NCBI RefSeq assembly: GCF_036324505.1
Contig: NC_086370.1
Coordinates: 12,448,512 to 12,512,511, forward strand
Origin: Eleginops maclovinus
Lineage: Eukaryota; Chordata; Actinopteri; Perciformes; Eleginopidae
Direction of reading: 5' to 3'
Length of the DNA: 64,000 bases
Positions 28,660-40,699 of the stretch are shown here, piece by piece; the stretch's first letter is position 1, and every line of letters begins with the position of its first letter. The position numbers were made by a program, and so were the translations under genes. The notes below the pieces were generated by a model. The model was not told the origin of the DNA and made no database searches. It was given only the letters and a program-made list of their open reading frames with translations.

Positions 28660-31212
28660 GTAAGGAAGTACACAAGTATTTTTGTTATTGTATTATAATG
28701 CTTGGATCTAATGGTACTGAAAGATTGTCCCTGGATGGAGTCATGTAATAACATGAGTTGATTTGGACAACATGTCATCCTGAATTGAAACGGCCGGGAC
28801 TCACTTAACCAAAAATAGCCTTATAGCTTAGCAACAGTAACAAGCAAAAATTGGCTTGGAAACCACTTGATTTCTCTGAATGCTAGGGTGGTGTCCATGG
28901 TGATCTCCTAATGGTGCCATGCCATTGTTCTAAAGGACCATTATTTCGAAACTCCAATAGTCCAAAAATTGGCCCATTGGCCCAAAATCCCATTTGTACG
29001 ACTGTCTGTTATCCTGAAAACAAATGGCCATTGTTATGAAGGCCCATTACTCCAAAAAGACACACTCTCATAAACAGAAGCACATGGCTGATATGTGTTT
29101 AGAATGACATCATCAGACCTGATCTACTGTGGTGAAGGTATGACCTGCCATGCTCTGATTGGCCGAGATTTAATCAATATTTCTGAATGTTCATCCCTTT
29201 TCTGTTAAGATTGGTGTCAGTATACCAATGTTACGTATGTCTAACAAAAAAATGCCTATTGTGATTGAATGTACCATCCTTGTGATTATATGTGTGCAGT
29301 CATACAAAGTAGCAGTCGTCCAGGTTGGTAGCAGGTGAAGTGAAATCGTTACTTTTAATTGCTCACATGCTCCCCCTGAGTGATGAAGTGTATCCAAACA
29401 AAAGGTGTATGTAGTAGGTGTGTGCAGATTTGACACAGCAGCTCCCTAGTTGCCTTACAGTTGATTACATTGTCTCACCCTGTGCTGATGTGATCATCAT
29501 TACCACAACTCCAAATGGGTTTATGCACTGTTATATACTGATGCGTTGCACTGCCTACTTTCCAAGCACAGCAATTTTAGAGAGAAAAGGATTTTATTTA
29601 GCAAGATGTTTTTCGGCGGGTTAATTGCAGGATTTAACACCACCAACCATTATTACAGGTTTAGCTAATATCTGGTGTCTGAGTGAAATCTGTTTTCAAT
29701 CCTGTGGGTTTCGTAGGTGAGGTTACCCTCTGATGTTCCTTTACATCGCAGTCATATGTTCTTTACATCCTCATTAGTTTTTCCACTTGAATAGAGAGCG
29801 ATTGGTCTGGCTAACAAACTAGCTAATGGCCTTGAATGTAAAATCAGTCATGCATTAATTTCTGCAATACATGAAATACAGTGTTCTTTTATCTGAATGG
29901 TACGTGTGGTACAGTAAATCTGAGAATCTACTTTATGTATTTCCCATTGGGCTGATTGTGTCACGTATTCTGACTTCAAATATTTTCAAAGATGATCAAT
30001 GAGTTAACAGTCTGTTGATTGTGAATTGGAAATCCATGCAAGTCAGCAGACCTTGGTCTTCCTTTGGCCTCAGGTAGCTTGATGCATGATCAGTTTCTGG
30101 AAAATGACAGCTCTTCTACATAACTGAAAGCCAGTGGGGATGACATTAGCAGAATCAAGTCGCACCTCTCTTTGCTTAAGGTGTTGCCGTCTACATCTAC
30201 AGATCATCAGTTCTACAACAAAGAAAAACCCTATCACACATAAATATTTCCACTTTAATAACCTGTGGATTTTATTTCCTGCTGAATCAATTCATTATGT
30301 TTTATCTTACCCTTAAATAAGGTCTGTACTTTAAAGTTTTGGATCTGTAAACTTAAGTTTCATCCGTGAGTTTTTTGTTGTTGTTTGGCACAACCCCGTT
30401 TGTCAAAGAAATGTAATAACATTAATGATGTTAACACATTAGGAAAATTGCCAGAATACACTCAGGAAGCACTTCTGGCCCGAAACATCTAGTCTTTTTT
30501 TTTCTAGGCTTTTTATCATGAATAGATAAAGGACCTTATAAATTAAGTCCAACTTCGGACAAAGCAACAAGGGACATTAGTTGGAGATCAATTATTTGGC
30601 AACATCACCACTGAACAGTGTTTTCTCACACCTCTTACAAGAACTCCTAAGTACTTTATCATGGCTATGTTTACTGTTTATTCGTGGATTTATTGTTGGA
30701 TTTATTCTGACAATGTGCAGTTTGGCTTTGCTATTCCTTTCTTATGAAAACATCTGGATGCACAGACTTGATTGTTAACAAATAGTTTGGGAAGATAACA
30801 GTATGGAGTACACACACATCCGACTTTAAACAATCATAACACTTTATAACACAATTATTGTAAACTAATCGTAACAGTAACAGATGCTGGAAATTCATCC
30901 TGAGTCAATTATAAACCTACTTTATATGGCTTTAAATTATACATTAATTAAAAAATCATTACTTAGTATTCAAAACTCTCTTTAGTTAAATGCCAGCCTT
31001 GTTAATTCCACTGCTCTCCAAATTCAAACACAATGCGTCTGTTTTAAATAGCATACTCTAAGATAAGAAGCAACAACTGACTATAAAACTGTGTTCTTGA
31101 TAAATAATGAAAAGAAGCTGTTCTTACAGATGCAGTGTGTCACATGCGCTGCAAGGAAGTGACAGCTCTGTGAGACAGACCCACAGTTTGAAAGTATGAT
31201 ATGTTTTCTTAG
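28660..31212 (+). other. eys intron
   Basis: No gene is seen. A stretch at about 28920-29060 repeats a phrase like CCATTATTCCGAA in several degraded copies. Short ORFs elsewhere are not recognised. Confidence 0.7.
28920..29060. repeat. degenerate dispersed-phrase repeat
   Basis: Variants of a phrase such as CCATTATTTCGAA, CCATTGTTATGAA and CCCATTACTCCAAA recur with irregular spacing. It looks like a decayed short repeat or MITE core; the class is unknown. Confidence 0.4.
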
Positions 31213-31337
31213 CTGTCCACCAGGTTTCATGGGAGATTTCTGCGAAGTGGATGTTAATGAATGTTGCTCGGCTCCCTGCCACAACGGTGCCATTTGCCAA
31301 GATCTTATTAATAGCTACGTCTGCCACTGCAGGTCAG
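31213..31337 (+). CDS. eys: eys exon: EGF 14 end, most of EGF 15
   Basis: The acceptor is gttttcttag|CTG and the donor tcag|gtgagt; the exon is 125 bp, phase 2 to 1. It reads [12 protein letters not shown], closing EGF 14, then [17 protein letters not shown] and [12 protein letters not shown] 15 has the calcium motif DVNEC followed directly by an extra cysteine (ECC), giving seven cysteines, plus O-glucose motif CCSAPC. Confidence 0.93.
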
Positions 31338-31911
31338 GTGAGTCACTCAGACATCCTGCAAGATTCTCAATTTACTTTGAAATGAGGCGACCAAAGCATA
31401 TTTTTTGTCTTTATAAGGCCTGTTACAGGAAAGCTTTGTGACTCATGGACAGGATAACAAAGACACATTTCTAGAAAGACATCTTTGAGGTGAACAGCAG
31501 CACTTCACTGTGCCCCAGATGTCAGTTTACCATATGTAAACCATGTTAATACATAGAAAATGCCTAAATTGGATTGAAATGGGCCATATGAAGTGTCACA
31601 TAAGGTTACCGTGTTGCCTACATAGCTTCTGTTCCTTGGAGTCGTTCAAAAGTCATGAAGTTTTCTCCAGGGAGAATGTTTGGCTTTACAGTACTAAAAA
31701 AAAAAGTGATAAAAAGTTGATACGACTCAGGCTCATTAAAATGTATGTGTCCTCTTACTCTTTAGTGAAAGCCTTTTCTTGTCTTTGTATGTGTGTGAAC
31801 GCAAAAAGAAGCAAATCAATGTAAGAGAATCTGATTGATATTCACTTCAGAGGGTGGAAGTGGGAGAGTCTGGGCTCACCACGGCACTCTGTGGGCTTTT
31901 GTTCCTGGCAG
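31338..31911 (+). other. eys intron, nothing recognised
   Basis: This 574-bp intron has a 93-codon ORF at 31543-31824 with no recognisable domain. The open frame upstream of the next acceptor (31854-31911) is a read-through of intron. Confidence 0.75.
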
Positions 31912-32036
31912 GTTGGACAGGCCTTCACTGTGAGGATGACATTAATGAGTGCCTTCCACAGCCTTGCAACCAGGGGATATGCATTCAGAATGATCCGGGC
32001 TATGGCTACACCTGTTTCTGTCGTCCTGGATTTGTG
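31912..32036 (+). CDS. eys: eys exon: EGF 15 end, most of EGF 16
   Basis: The acceptor is tcctggcag|GTT and the donor tttgtg|gtgagg; the exon is 125 bp, phase 1 to 0. It reads GWTGLHCE, closing EGF 15, then DDINECLPQPCNQGIC and YTCFCRPGFV. EGF 16 is calcium-binding type (DINEC) but CLPQPC lacks the O-glucose serine. Confidence 0.92.
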
Positions 32037-32539
32037 GTGAGGCTCCCCACCTTATTCCCCATAGCGCCGTCTGTTCTCTCTCTCTCTGTTTTTTTTTTTT
32101 AAATTAACCTTAACCTTGATTAACCTTACACCTACAACTCCCGAGTCCTCACCTGGCAGTCATTTCCAATGTGTTAAAAACCTTTCTTTGCCTGTTTTTC
32201 TTTGTTGTGCATAGTCTCGTTGATTTATTCCTGTTGTGAAGCAGGTAAATCCGATACCTTTCTCATGTAAAAAAACATGTGACGTTTGTAATTACTACTA
32301 CTACTTTACAGTATATAAAAAAATGTATCCCGCGTAATAAACCAAACAAAAATAATGAAATATGACAACATTTATTTGTCAGTAATCAGATACTATGTTA
32401 CATCACATTTTAAAACTTCTGTTTTTTTTAAAGCCTTGATTAATGCTCAATTATTCAGGCTGTAAACATTTTATTCCATTGAGCATCTGACTGCAGAGTT
32501 GCTGGACACATCTGAAGGCTGTTTATGTTCCATACACAG
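32037..32539 (+). other. eys intron, nothing seen
   Basis: This 503-bp intron is AT-rich with short T and A runs. No feature was identified. Confidence 0.8.
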
Positions 32540-32753
32540 GGGAGGAACTGTGAGCACAACTATGATGATTGCCTGTTGAATCCATGTCCAGAAGCCTTTT
32601 CCTGTCTAGATGGCATCAACAAGGTCAGCTGCCTGCCTCCTGTTACCGATTCTGTTCCCTTGGCCACGGTAGTAAAGAACACCACTTTCGGCTCAACACC
32701 TAGGGTGCGAACGCCTACTCTCGACCCGGCACCAGCAGCTGAGGAATCCACAG
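32540..32753 (+). CDS. eys: eys exon: EGF 16 end, half EGF 17, Pro/Thr linker
   Basis: The acceptor is catacacag|GGG and the donor acag|gtacgc; the exon is 214 bp, phase 0 to 1. It reads GRNCE, closing EGF 16, then HNYDDCLLNPCPEAFSC and LDGINKVSCLPPV. EGF 17 has C1-C4 only and then turns into a Pro/Thr/Ser/Val-rich, cysteine-free linker with one sequon (NTT). In human EYS a very large exon follows at this place; here the next exon is LamG1. Confidence 0.9.
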
Positions 32754-32866
32754 GTACGCTGTGCTTGCATGTCTGTGCATGCTTATATTGCAAACAATAC
32801 AAACATTATTTTTGAAACAACAAGGTTCAGTGTAAGCGTTATTAAATACAAAGCCCTCTCACAACA

Positions 32867-33190
32867 AAACAGTGATGACCAATCCTTTTGTCTTGTGACT
32901 TCTTACAAACGACGACTTCTTTGGGCCTCTTATACCATTTTAGATGAATTATGATACTAGTTTCTGGCAGAGATATCCCCTCACATGATTCAATCTTAAG
33001 AATTCTCTGGGGCCCAAAAGCTAAAATAATCCAATACCTCACAGGAAAATCAAAACACAAGACAACAATCTTTATTTATTTTTGTAGCCAAACATTTTCC
33101 TAAACCATCTATCATAAAGAGGTCTCAGATTTCCTTTGTTATATTCCTTTCTAGGAGACCTGACCCCTAGGGCTAGGAACCATTGGACTA
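32867..33190. mobile_element. possible degraded hAT-type MITE
   Basis: The left side reads CAGTGATGACCAATCCTTTT then GTCTTGTGACTTCTTA. The right side reads CCCTAGGGCTAGGAACCATT then GGACTA. In inverted orientation the ends are loosely similar, and both resemble the 'gaccccta...gggaaccactgg' type of non-autonomous hAT repeat I remember from fish. Divergence is high and no target-site duplication was established. Confidence 0.4.
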
Positions 33191-36100
33191 AACTAGCTAA
33201 CAGTTTCCAAATAAATTGAATCACCGTAATTTACTTTTTATAATATATTTATAGTACTTTAATGATTTCGAATGTGCCACTTAGTAATGGAATATTTCCA
33301 CACTTATTGTATTGTTACTTCAGTGAAGGATCTGGGTACTTCTTCCCACACTGGGTATATAGTGAGTATACTGCAGTTTCCCTGTGCTGTCTCTGTCTGC
33401 TGACTTAAACAACGTGTGTCTTATATCATACTTGTGAAAGACAACTTCAAAGGCTCACTTTTAGGAAGTTTCAATTTCACATCAGTTCAGATTAGCTTCT
33501 CATTTTTTTAACCTGTCTGTGTTAAGGATGGTTCTGCATATTTTTGATGAAAACTGTCCCTTGAGAGCAAAACTTGAGAACAAAATGATAATGAATTATA
33601 TTTTTTTACTATAAAACCCAGACTCAGGGATTCTGGAAAAGTAATTGTTCTTAATGTGTCATCAACTTAAATGCTAACGTTTCTCAATCAAGTCATAGCT
33701 TCCATTACTATGCTATTACTTCAATTCACATTATGGGTGCAAGAAAGGGACACTAAATTATTTAAACTGATAGGCCATTACACCAATCAATTTGAACTGA
33801 AGGTGGTCCAGGGATTACTTTTTTTTGACAAATTACAACACTATCCTTCTCTTGTCCTTCCTACTAAACATTTTTGCTACCCAAGGCTTGCCAATTTCCA
33901 ATAAGAAAGGACTCCTACTGAGCTGCTACTCCAAATGTGATTGTATAGCTTTTGGAACATAGCAGGCAATGAGATATCAGGATTGATGGAGAGATTGTGG
34001 TAGTTTGTGCAGCTGTGTTGAACAAAAAATCCTAGGTTTTTATTGACCCCAAAAGTGCATTTTCAATTTCTATTTGAGAACAATAATTTGAAAGAGGGGT
34101 AAGTCCAATCAAGTTTTGGCTATATCCTTTAACACTCAAATGAAGACACAGAACACAATATGTTGACGGTATTGGGGTTGGATTCAGGCATCTATGTGAG
34201 AGGAGGAATTCAGAGCACTGGGCAGATTGTTACTCCTTGACAGATGAGGTCTGTCTACCTTTGAAACTGTTCACAGAGCGGTAAAACAGACCTATTGAAC
34301 ACAGACGAGCTTGAACCAATTCAGTGAGACACTCTGAAAATCACAGTGGGCCAAACGTAATGGAGTCCTCCCCGCTGCACCTGATCCAGCCTTCATCCAG
34401 TGCATATTGCATCGGTTCAGAGAGGGTTAAAGAGAAACACAAGACACTTGTAAAGAAAAACAAACCCACGCATCTACACACCAAAACATGGCTTTTAACT
34501 CTTTTACGTATACGTGCATAATCAAAGTAAATAAGTTTAAAAATAAGAGGACCCAGAAACTCATGAGTTTATCTAACTAGGTCACCATCTCCACGCATGC
34601 AGTGCCCTTGGTGCTGCTTGAAATAGACTCAGACAGTTCTCCTTTAAACCTAAGACTGCTCCACAACCTTTGAAATAAACCAAGTCATTGGGAATTTAAA
34701 CATAGGGGGGCTAGTTAACGTGGCACACTGACAGTAGAAGATAGCATTTCTTGTTAAAAGCTAAAGAGCATGGGAATTTGTTCAAGATCAAAATTTTCCC
34801 TCACCTTATTTTGAGAGAAAAAAAATTAATTCAGTGAGCAGCTGAAGAAATATTATTCCACAGATTGAGTGGATTGTCTTCTGCGTTAATCCCCAACCCC
34901 CACCCCCCAGAATTCACTATTCAATGCTGAGCTTCGCAGTATTTTAGGTGCACAATATGAGAGCTGATGGGATCTAGAGAGGACACTGCTGGCGGAGGGA
35001 GGCTTACTGCAGCTAAGCCACAATTTGGTTGACTTTCCTGGGAATGATCAACACAGCCCAGGTGAAGCTGTTATCTGTTGCTGCCACGTGTACCAAAACT
35101 GAAATGACTTAAGCTCGTAAAAATCTACTTGATGAGTAAGAGGTTAGCTGGAGGGTCCTTTCAAACATACAGACCCCAGTCTGGAGTTAGTCACCTCATG
35201 ATGACGTCCACATTATGTGTGCAGTCATGAATAGTAATGAAAAAAGCAGTGTCTAAATGTGTGATTTCAGCTGCAGTTAATGAAGTGTGTGCTCCTGTAC
35301 TCTAACTGTCAATGTGTTGAGTCATTTCATCAGTTATTTTTAAAACCGCACAAAATTCATATCATTTAAATAGATTAGATTGATTTTTTTTAAATGATTA
35401 TATTAGGATTGTATTCCTCTGTGTATGTCAGCAGTTTTACTTCCCGTATTTAAATATAAAAAAAGATTCTGCCAGTTTTGTAGGTACAGTACAGGATGAC
35501 CTTTTGTCTTCCCTCAGGGCTGTGAAATTACAAGGGGTCCCAGAATGGTCCTCAGCAGTATTTTATCTCGGGCCTGTGACAAGTTCAATCAGTCAGTCTA
35601 TTACCTCGCCCAATAAATCAGTGGTGAAATCGGAATTACATCCTGCCTCTTCTAGAATAAATGGGACATTTAGACTATGTCAATTAAATCTCCCACCCCA
35701 AGTCAATCCTCCATTTTAATTGATCTTGAGTTCATACTCCTCTAAATGTATTTTTCAATGGGAATATCATATGCTTTACCCTATCTGACATCTGTTGTGT
35801 GCAGCCTTTACAAGTTACATTTAATATGACTCGTTTCAATGTTCTCACATCTTTTATGGACATACTGTACTACTATACTATACGTACTGAGACTGGCCCT
35901 ATCAAATCTGATCTGAAGATTTATGTAAAGGAATATTCCCACTGAGACAACTGTTCGTTTCCTATATTGAAACTAGAAAAGCCTTTGAACAGAGTATAGT
36001 AATGACAAACTCCTTGGTCAGCATTATTTTCGCTTGTTTAATATTATAACAGCAGTCAAGAAAATAAACATGGTGCTCAAAATAAGAAAGGGAAAAGAAT

Positions 36101-37304
36101 ATAAGCTGCAACGTAAAGTGTAAAGGAACATGTGTAGGAGAAATCTGGTGTGAGAATGTAAAAACTGGAGACCTTTGAAGGAGCGACTGAAGCTAAGTGC
36201 TAATGAGGTATGATATTGCCTCCTGGCAACAGCCTCTGACTGCATCAAAGCCTACATCAGACTAAACAAGGCTTTAAAATTAATGAATAGCTTTGTCTCT
36301 AAGGGGTAATTTTCCATCATCAGCATCGGCAAACCCCATTGTCAGGAGTGAAGCAGAAGACAGTACTGCATTGTTGCTGCGTGAATGTATCCTCATTAAT
36401 TCACGGATCACAGTAGGTCTGCGCTTAACAATTCTCCCTTTTTTATGTCAGGGGATTTTCCTCAGGGTATTGGTCGTATTGCTCTCCAGAGAAAATGAGG
36501 GTATTTAGGTTAGCTTGTTTGCCAAATGCCCTTGGGGGGCCCACTGTCAGATCAAAGAGGGTCTAGCCTATTAGGATTTGACGCGTAACAAATATTGATA
36601 AAGGTCTCACTTGCATCTGCCCGATTAATCACAGGAACAACTTTTAAGGGGCTTTGCTGATTTCTCTAGTGTAATGATTTTTTTGTTCAGATGAGAACAG
36701 ACAGAGCATGAGACAGGTGCAACCAGGAATGCGTTTCATTTTAACAGGCTCTCCAATTTGAGTTTTCTCCAACAAATTGCACTACTTCCCTCAAATGAGA
36801 AATATATTGAGCATGAGCAATACCTAATGCTTGCCTCCAATTGCAGTCACAGCCAGTCTTTTAAGTTTGTCTGAGTCACTACCCCCAATAAGCTTGCGGG
36901 CAGTGTAACTTTTACTGAAATATCCCATAATTGCCTATTCTCATGGATAATATAAGCCAAGTTATTTCACTATAAAATGAGCCATGTAATAAACTTGTAC
37001 AAATAGGTTCATTTCAGCCAAGTCTCTTCTCTAGCCTAAAATAGTGCCATTTGCTTGCTTCATAGCTATTTGGCAAATAAGACTATTTACAGTATGTCTG
37101 TACAGTGAGCAAAATGGGGAGATTTTAATGCTACCAAGAGATTTTAAAAGCCTTTTTCCTGCTTTCAGAAAAAATAGTTATCTACTTATTGCCTCCCCGC
37201 ACTAAATTGCCTGTTCTGTGCATTAGTCTTTTCAAGATGTGTTCCTTCCATGTTGCCAAGGTTATTTAATGGATACAGGTTACATTTACATTTCAATGCG
37301 GCAA

Positions 37305-37512
37305 CCTACAGTATTGTGTGCCATGGAGTAACAAAACCAGAAAGTCTGTGTTCAAGTCTCAGTGGGAACAAGCGTCCTCCCTGCTGAGGTGTCCTTAGAC
37401 AGACTGCATCTTGAATAATTCTGAGGTTGCGATTCTGTCTCTCACCCTGTGCACTGACATGCCTGTGAAGGAAGTGAGTGAAAAGTTGGATTCTCCTTTC
37501 AGAGATCAATAG
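37305..37512 (+). mobile_element. tRNA-derived SINE, diverged
   Basis: The head carries a Pol III B-box-like GTTCAAGTCTC at 37350-37360. The body contains CCTGCTGAGGTGTCCTTAGA, and the tail GAGTGAAAAGTTGG...CAGAGATCAATAG. These follow the head/core/tail order of fish SINEs whose core reads like AAGTGTCCTTGAGCAAGAC and whose tail ends near GGGATCAATAAA. The A box is not clear. It ends 113 bp upstream of the LamG1 first exon. The family name is not assigned. Confidence 0.6.
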
Positions 37513-37625
37513 AGAACCTCAGCAGTATTGACAGTGGAGTTGCATAAACTGAAGTGTGTCCTGCTTTTGTTTACCCTTTCCCCCCCCAATTCAGTTATAT
37601 TCTATTTTTATTTTTTATTTCCCAG

Positions 37626-37816
37626 ATTCAAGCTACGTGCATTACTTTGGGAATTCATACCTGGAGTTTGAGGGTATTAACCTCAGCGCACTCAACAACA
37701 TCACTGTGAGATTTCAGACTCAAGTTTCCCAGGGAACCATACTTTATGTGGACCAAGGACCAGCCAACGGTGATTCGTTTTTCATGAAACTCTTCATCTT
37801 GAATGGAAGCTTGCAG
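37626..37816 (+). CDS. eys: eys exon: LamG1 part 1
   Basis: The acceptor is tttcccag|ATT and the donor ttgcag|gtacaa; the exon is 191 bp, phase 1 to 0. It reads DSSYVHYFGNSYLEFEG, then NNITVRFQTQVSQGTILYV and ends FILNGSLQ. The SYLEF start and the VRFQT...GTILYV strand pair are typical of a laminin-G jelly roll. There is a sequon at NIT. The next exon follows in frame with YAFCC. Confidence 0.92.
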
Positions 37817-38282
37817 GTACAAAGTTCAATGCTATTTGTTTTTTTGTTAAACATGTTTTAATCTTGATAAGTACAATTGACAAGGACAATAATATCGCCT
37901 CTTCAATTATCCTACTTCCCTAGACCCAAAACATTATATTCGACATAATGTAATATTAACAACATTGCCAGGTAGAGGAAAGAAATCCTAGCAACAACTA
38001 AGCTATACCAAAATTAATACAAAAACCCCCACAAAATATTAAAAAATCATAAATCCAAATACAGGTAGGTAAAGATTTAAATGCCATTTCTGTCTCAATA
38101 ATATTTTTTAAGAAACCATAAGATTGTTATTATTATTTCAGGGCATTTCTTTACATTTCTTTTTTAGTTATTAAATCAAATGTTGTCATGTTTGCCTATA
38201 AGAGCCAGCTATCGGGCAGTGAGTTTATACAGTTCATGAGAGCAGTGACATGAGAACACCTTTTTATTCTCTCCCCTTTCAG
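37817..38282 (+). other. eys intron, nothing seen
   Basis: This 466-bp AT-rich intron shows no repeat or extra coding block. Confidence 0.8.
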
Positions 38283-38374
38283 TACGCCTTTTGCTGTAAT
38301 GAAGAAGAAGAGGTTTCACGGATCAGCACAATAATTCATGTCGCTGATGGCAAGGTTCACATTGTTAATATCAG
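38283..38374 (+). CDS. eys: eys exon: LamG1 part 2
   Basis: The acceptor is cccctttcag|TAC and the donor atcag|gtatgt; the exon is 92 bp, phase 0 to 2. It reads YAFCCNEEEEVSRISTIIHV, then ADGKVHIVNI. The 'DG..H.V.I' strand is a usual LamG feature. The paired cysteines after YAF are unusual for LamG in general. The sum of this exon and the previous one (283 nt) matches the distance between human EYS splice positions c.5644 and c.5927 as I recall them. Confidence 0.9.
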
Positions 38375-40699
38375 GTATGTTCACCGTTGTTATATTCAAT
38401 CAACCTTTTGAATTCATAGGTGTGAATGTTCAGATCTGTGCTGTGGTCAGTTTTATAGAAACAAGCTGAGAGAAAGCATGTTATATCAAAATCAAATGTT
38501 TTTTATTTTAAAATACAAGTTGTATTAAAAAAGACATCAACCCAGATGAGAGTATTCTGATGAGAATAAAAGAGGCACATTCAGGATAAGCTGCTTACAA
38601 AAGATCTTAGTAATATACAAGTTGCTCTCGAAAAGCGTTAGCACCTCAGGTGGTATTAACTGAATCCTTGGTTATCCAGTCATTTCAAGTGAAGGAGACT
38701 TTTCTTTGTAGACAAGGGCTGTCATTAATACCAGGGGAAGATATATAATTGGCAGGAATCACCAGACTAAGAATTTAGATGTTATTACAAATGAGTAAAT
38801 GGGCTTACATTTTAAAGAACTAAAGCAAACGTCAGAATGTGCCTATTAAAATGCATTAGCGATCACTGACCATGTTTTATTGCCTGTTCTAAAGTCTTCA
38901 TTTGCAGTTTTTCATTACGAAAAGATTAACAAGCAAGAGCTGAGCACAAAATCAATGTTTAAATGATTTAAAGTGAGGCTGTGGCCCCCTTTAGTTATAT
39001 TGTTCCGAAGCCCATGTGCAATCTTGCTGCCAGCCCTCTCCATTATATTCTGAGGTGAGGAAGATTGTGGTTCAGTTTCAAGAAACAAAGTTTATTATGT
39101 ATGGGCTGGAAGCGGAGACAAAGTGGCAAATGTTCAACTCATCAGTTTGCTTTTGAGGATAGAGCAATGTTGCAAAAAGGGCCATTTCATTTAAATGTTT
39201 CAGCAGAAGATCTGTTTTAGCAAAGATAATTATTTTATAGAACACTGTTCTTGTTTGTTACACTGTTATATAAGACTGAGAAAGTTTTCTGAGGATGACA
39301 TGTGACAAGAATTGAACACAGATTGAGACTAATGAGTTAGTGCAGGTGATTATGAATGTGTTGTGCCAAAGGTGAGCTAATTATCTCATGTGGAAACAAA
39401 GCTGAGTGTGAAGGTTGCCTCATGTTTCTTGGCAGAATGCTGCACTGCCCTAAATACGTTAATGCAGCTAGAAAGGCCTATCAGGTTTAAGGGGCTGCGA
39501 GGCCCAACCCTGTTTTCTTTCTGCAATAAAAATACAACAGCAGTATGAATCAATCATAATGTTCTGTACCAACCCCTTGGAGACATTGCTAGAAAGAGAG
39601 CTGTCACAACTAGAGGGTTGGGAGTGTGGAAAAATGGTTCCTGGTGTCACAAAGCAAATTTTTTGTAATTGTCTGATGGCCGAGTCCGTCCATCTTTGTC
39701 TGATTTAACCCAGAGCTACAACACCATGGCCATCCTCAACGTCACCGCCTAACTCATTATAGACTTTTAATATATCTTCCCGTCAAAGTCGCTTTTCAAT
39801 ATGTTAAATAGAAACCCAGTGGGGCTGACTTCTCAAGGACAGTGAGCACAGTGCCCTCTGGCTGCGGGCCAGGCCGCTCTGGCAGACTGCTTCTAAATTA
39901 ACCGCCTCTCCATGCCGGCTCTAGAGGAAGGACTTATGCATCTCGGAGTTATGCCCCGAGTGTTTAGCCGGCATACGCAACAGCCTGCAAAGTACAGGCT
40001 TAACAAATCAGACTAGATTGCTTCGTGGGCCTCCTAACTTGCACTCTGGGAACAAGGGGTATCAGGAGACACTAAAGAGGAGGCAGTGTATTCGTGGCCT
40101 GAGTACCCTCAAGCTTCAGATGGTTAGAATAGATCTGCACTCAGGTAATTATCTGCTCTCCCCTGTTGTTTCTAAAGTGGAGAATTGGTTTTTGAAACTA
40201 TGAATGGCTGTAGGGGGGGGGGGGTCCAAAATAGTTGTATGAATGTGTTTAAGATACCTAGAGAAAACAAATACAGGTAGGTGATCAATTAATATATATC
40301 CACAGAGTAAAAAAGAAAACTATACGCATTTGTCACAGATTCACTTTAAAACTAAACATTTCTTTTAACACTCTTCCTGTCAGTCATTGGCAGATAAATG
40401 TTTTGAAAATAAGTGAAAAACTGTTTTATTAAAGGATGGGCTGATGAGATGACATGTATAACAATAACAGAAGGCACAATGACATATCAATTCTACTAAG
40501 GGAGAGACTTTTTTCCAATTAGGTGAAAAAATATGTGCGTTTATCTGTACCTGCATCGGCGGTCGGCCAAAATGAGATGGAAAATATCAGCATGTCACAA
40601 AAAAATCCACAATCATGCATCTGTATTATATTTTTTTGTTACATGTATATGTTGAAAACATTGAAGTTATCAACAAGATGTGTTCATACTCTTTTATAG
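38375..40699 (+). other. eys intron, no gene seen
   Basis: This 2.3-kb intron has a GC-richer stretch at about 39830-40110 and a poly-G run near 40214-40225. No transposon or exon was identified. Confidence 0.75.

Larger units (their letters stand above)
32754..37625 (+). other. eys intron before LamG1
   Basis: This 4.9-kb intron lies where the human gene has a very large coding exon. No long plus-strand open frame is seen; the longest ORFs are 65-77 codons and unrecognised. It holds a possible MITE at 32867-33190 and a SINE at 37305-37512. Confidence 0.75.
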
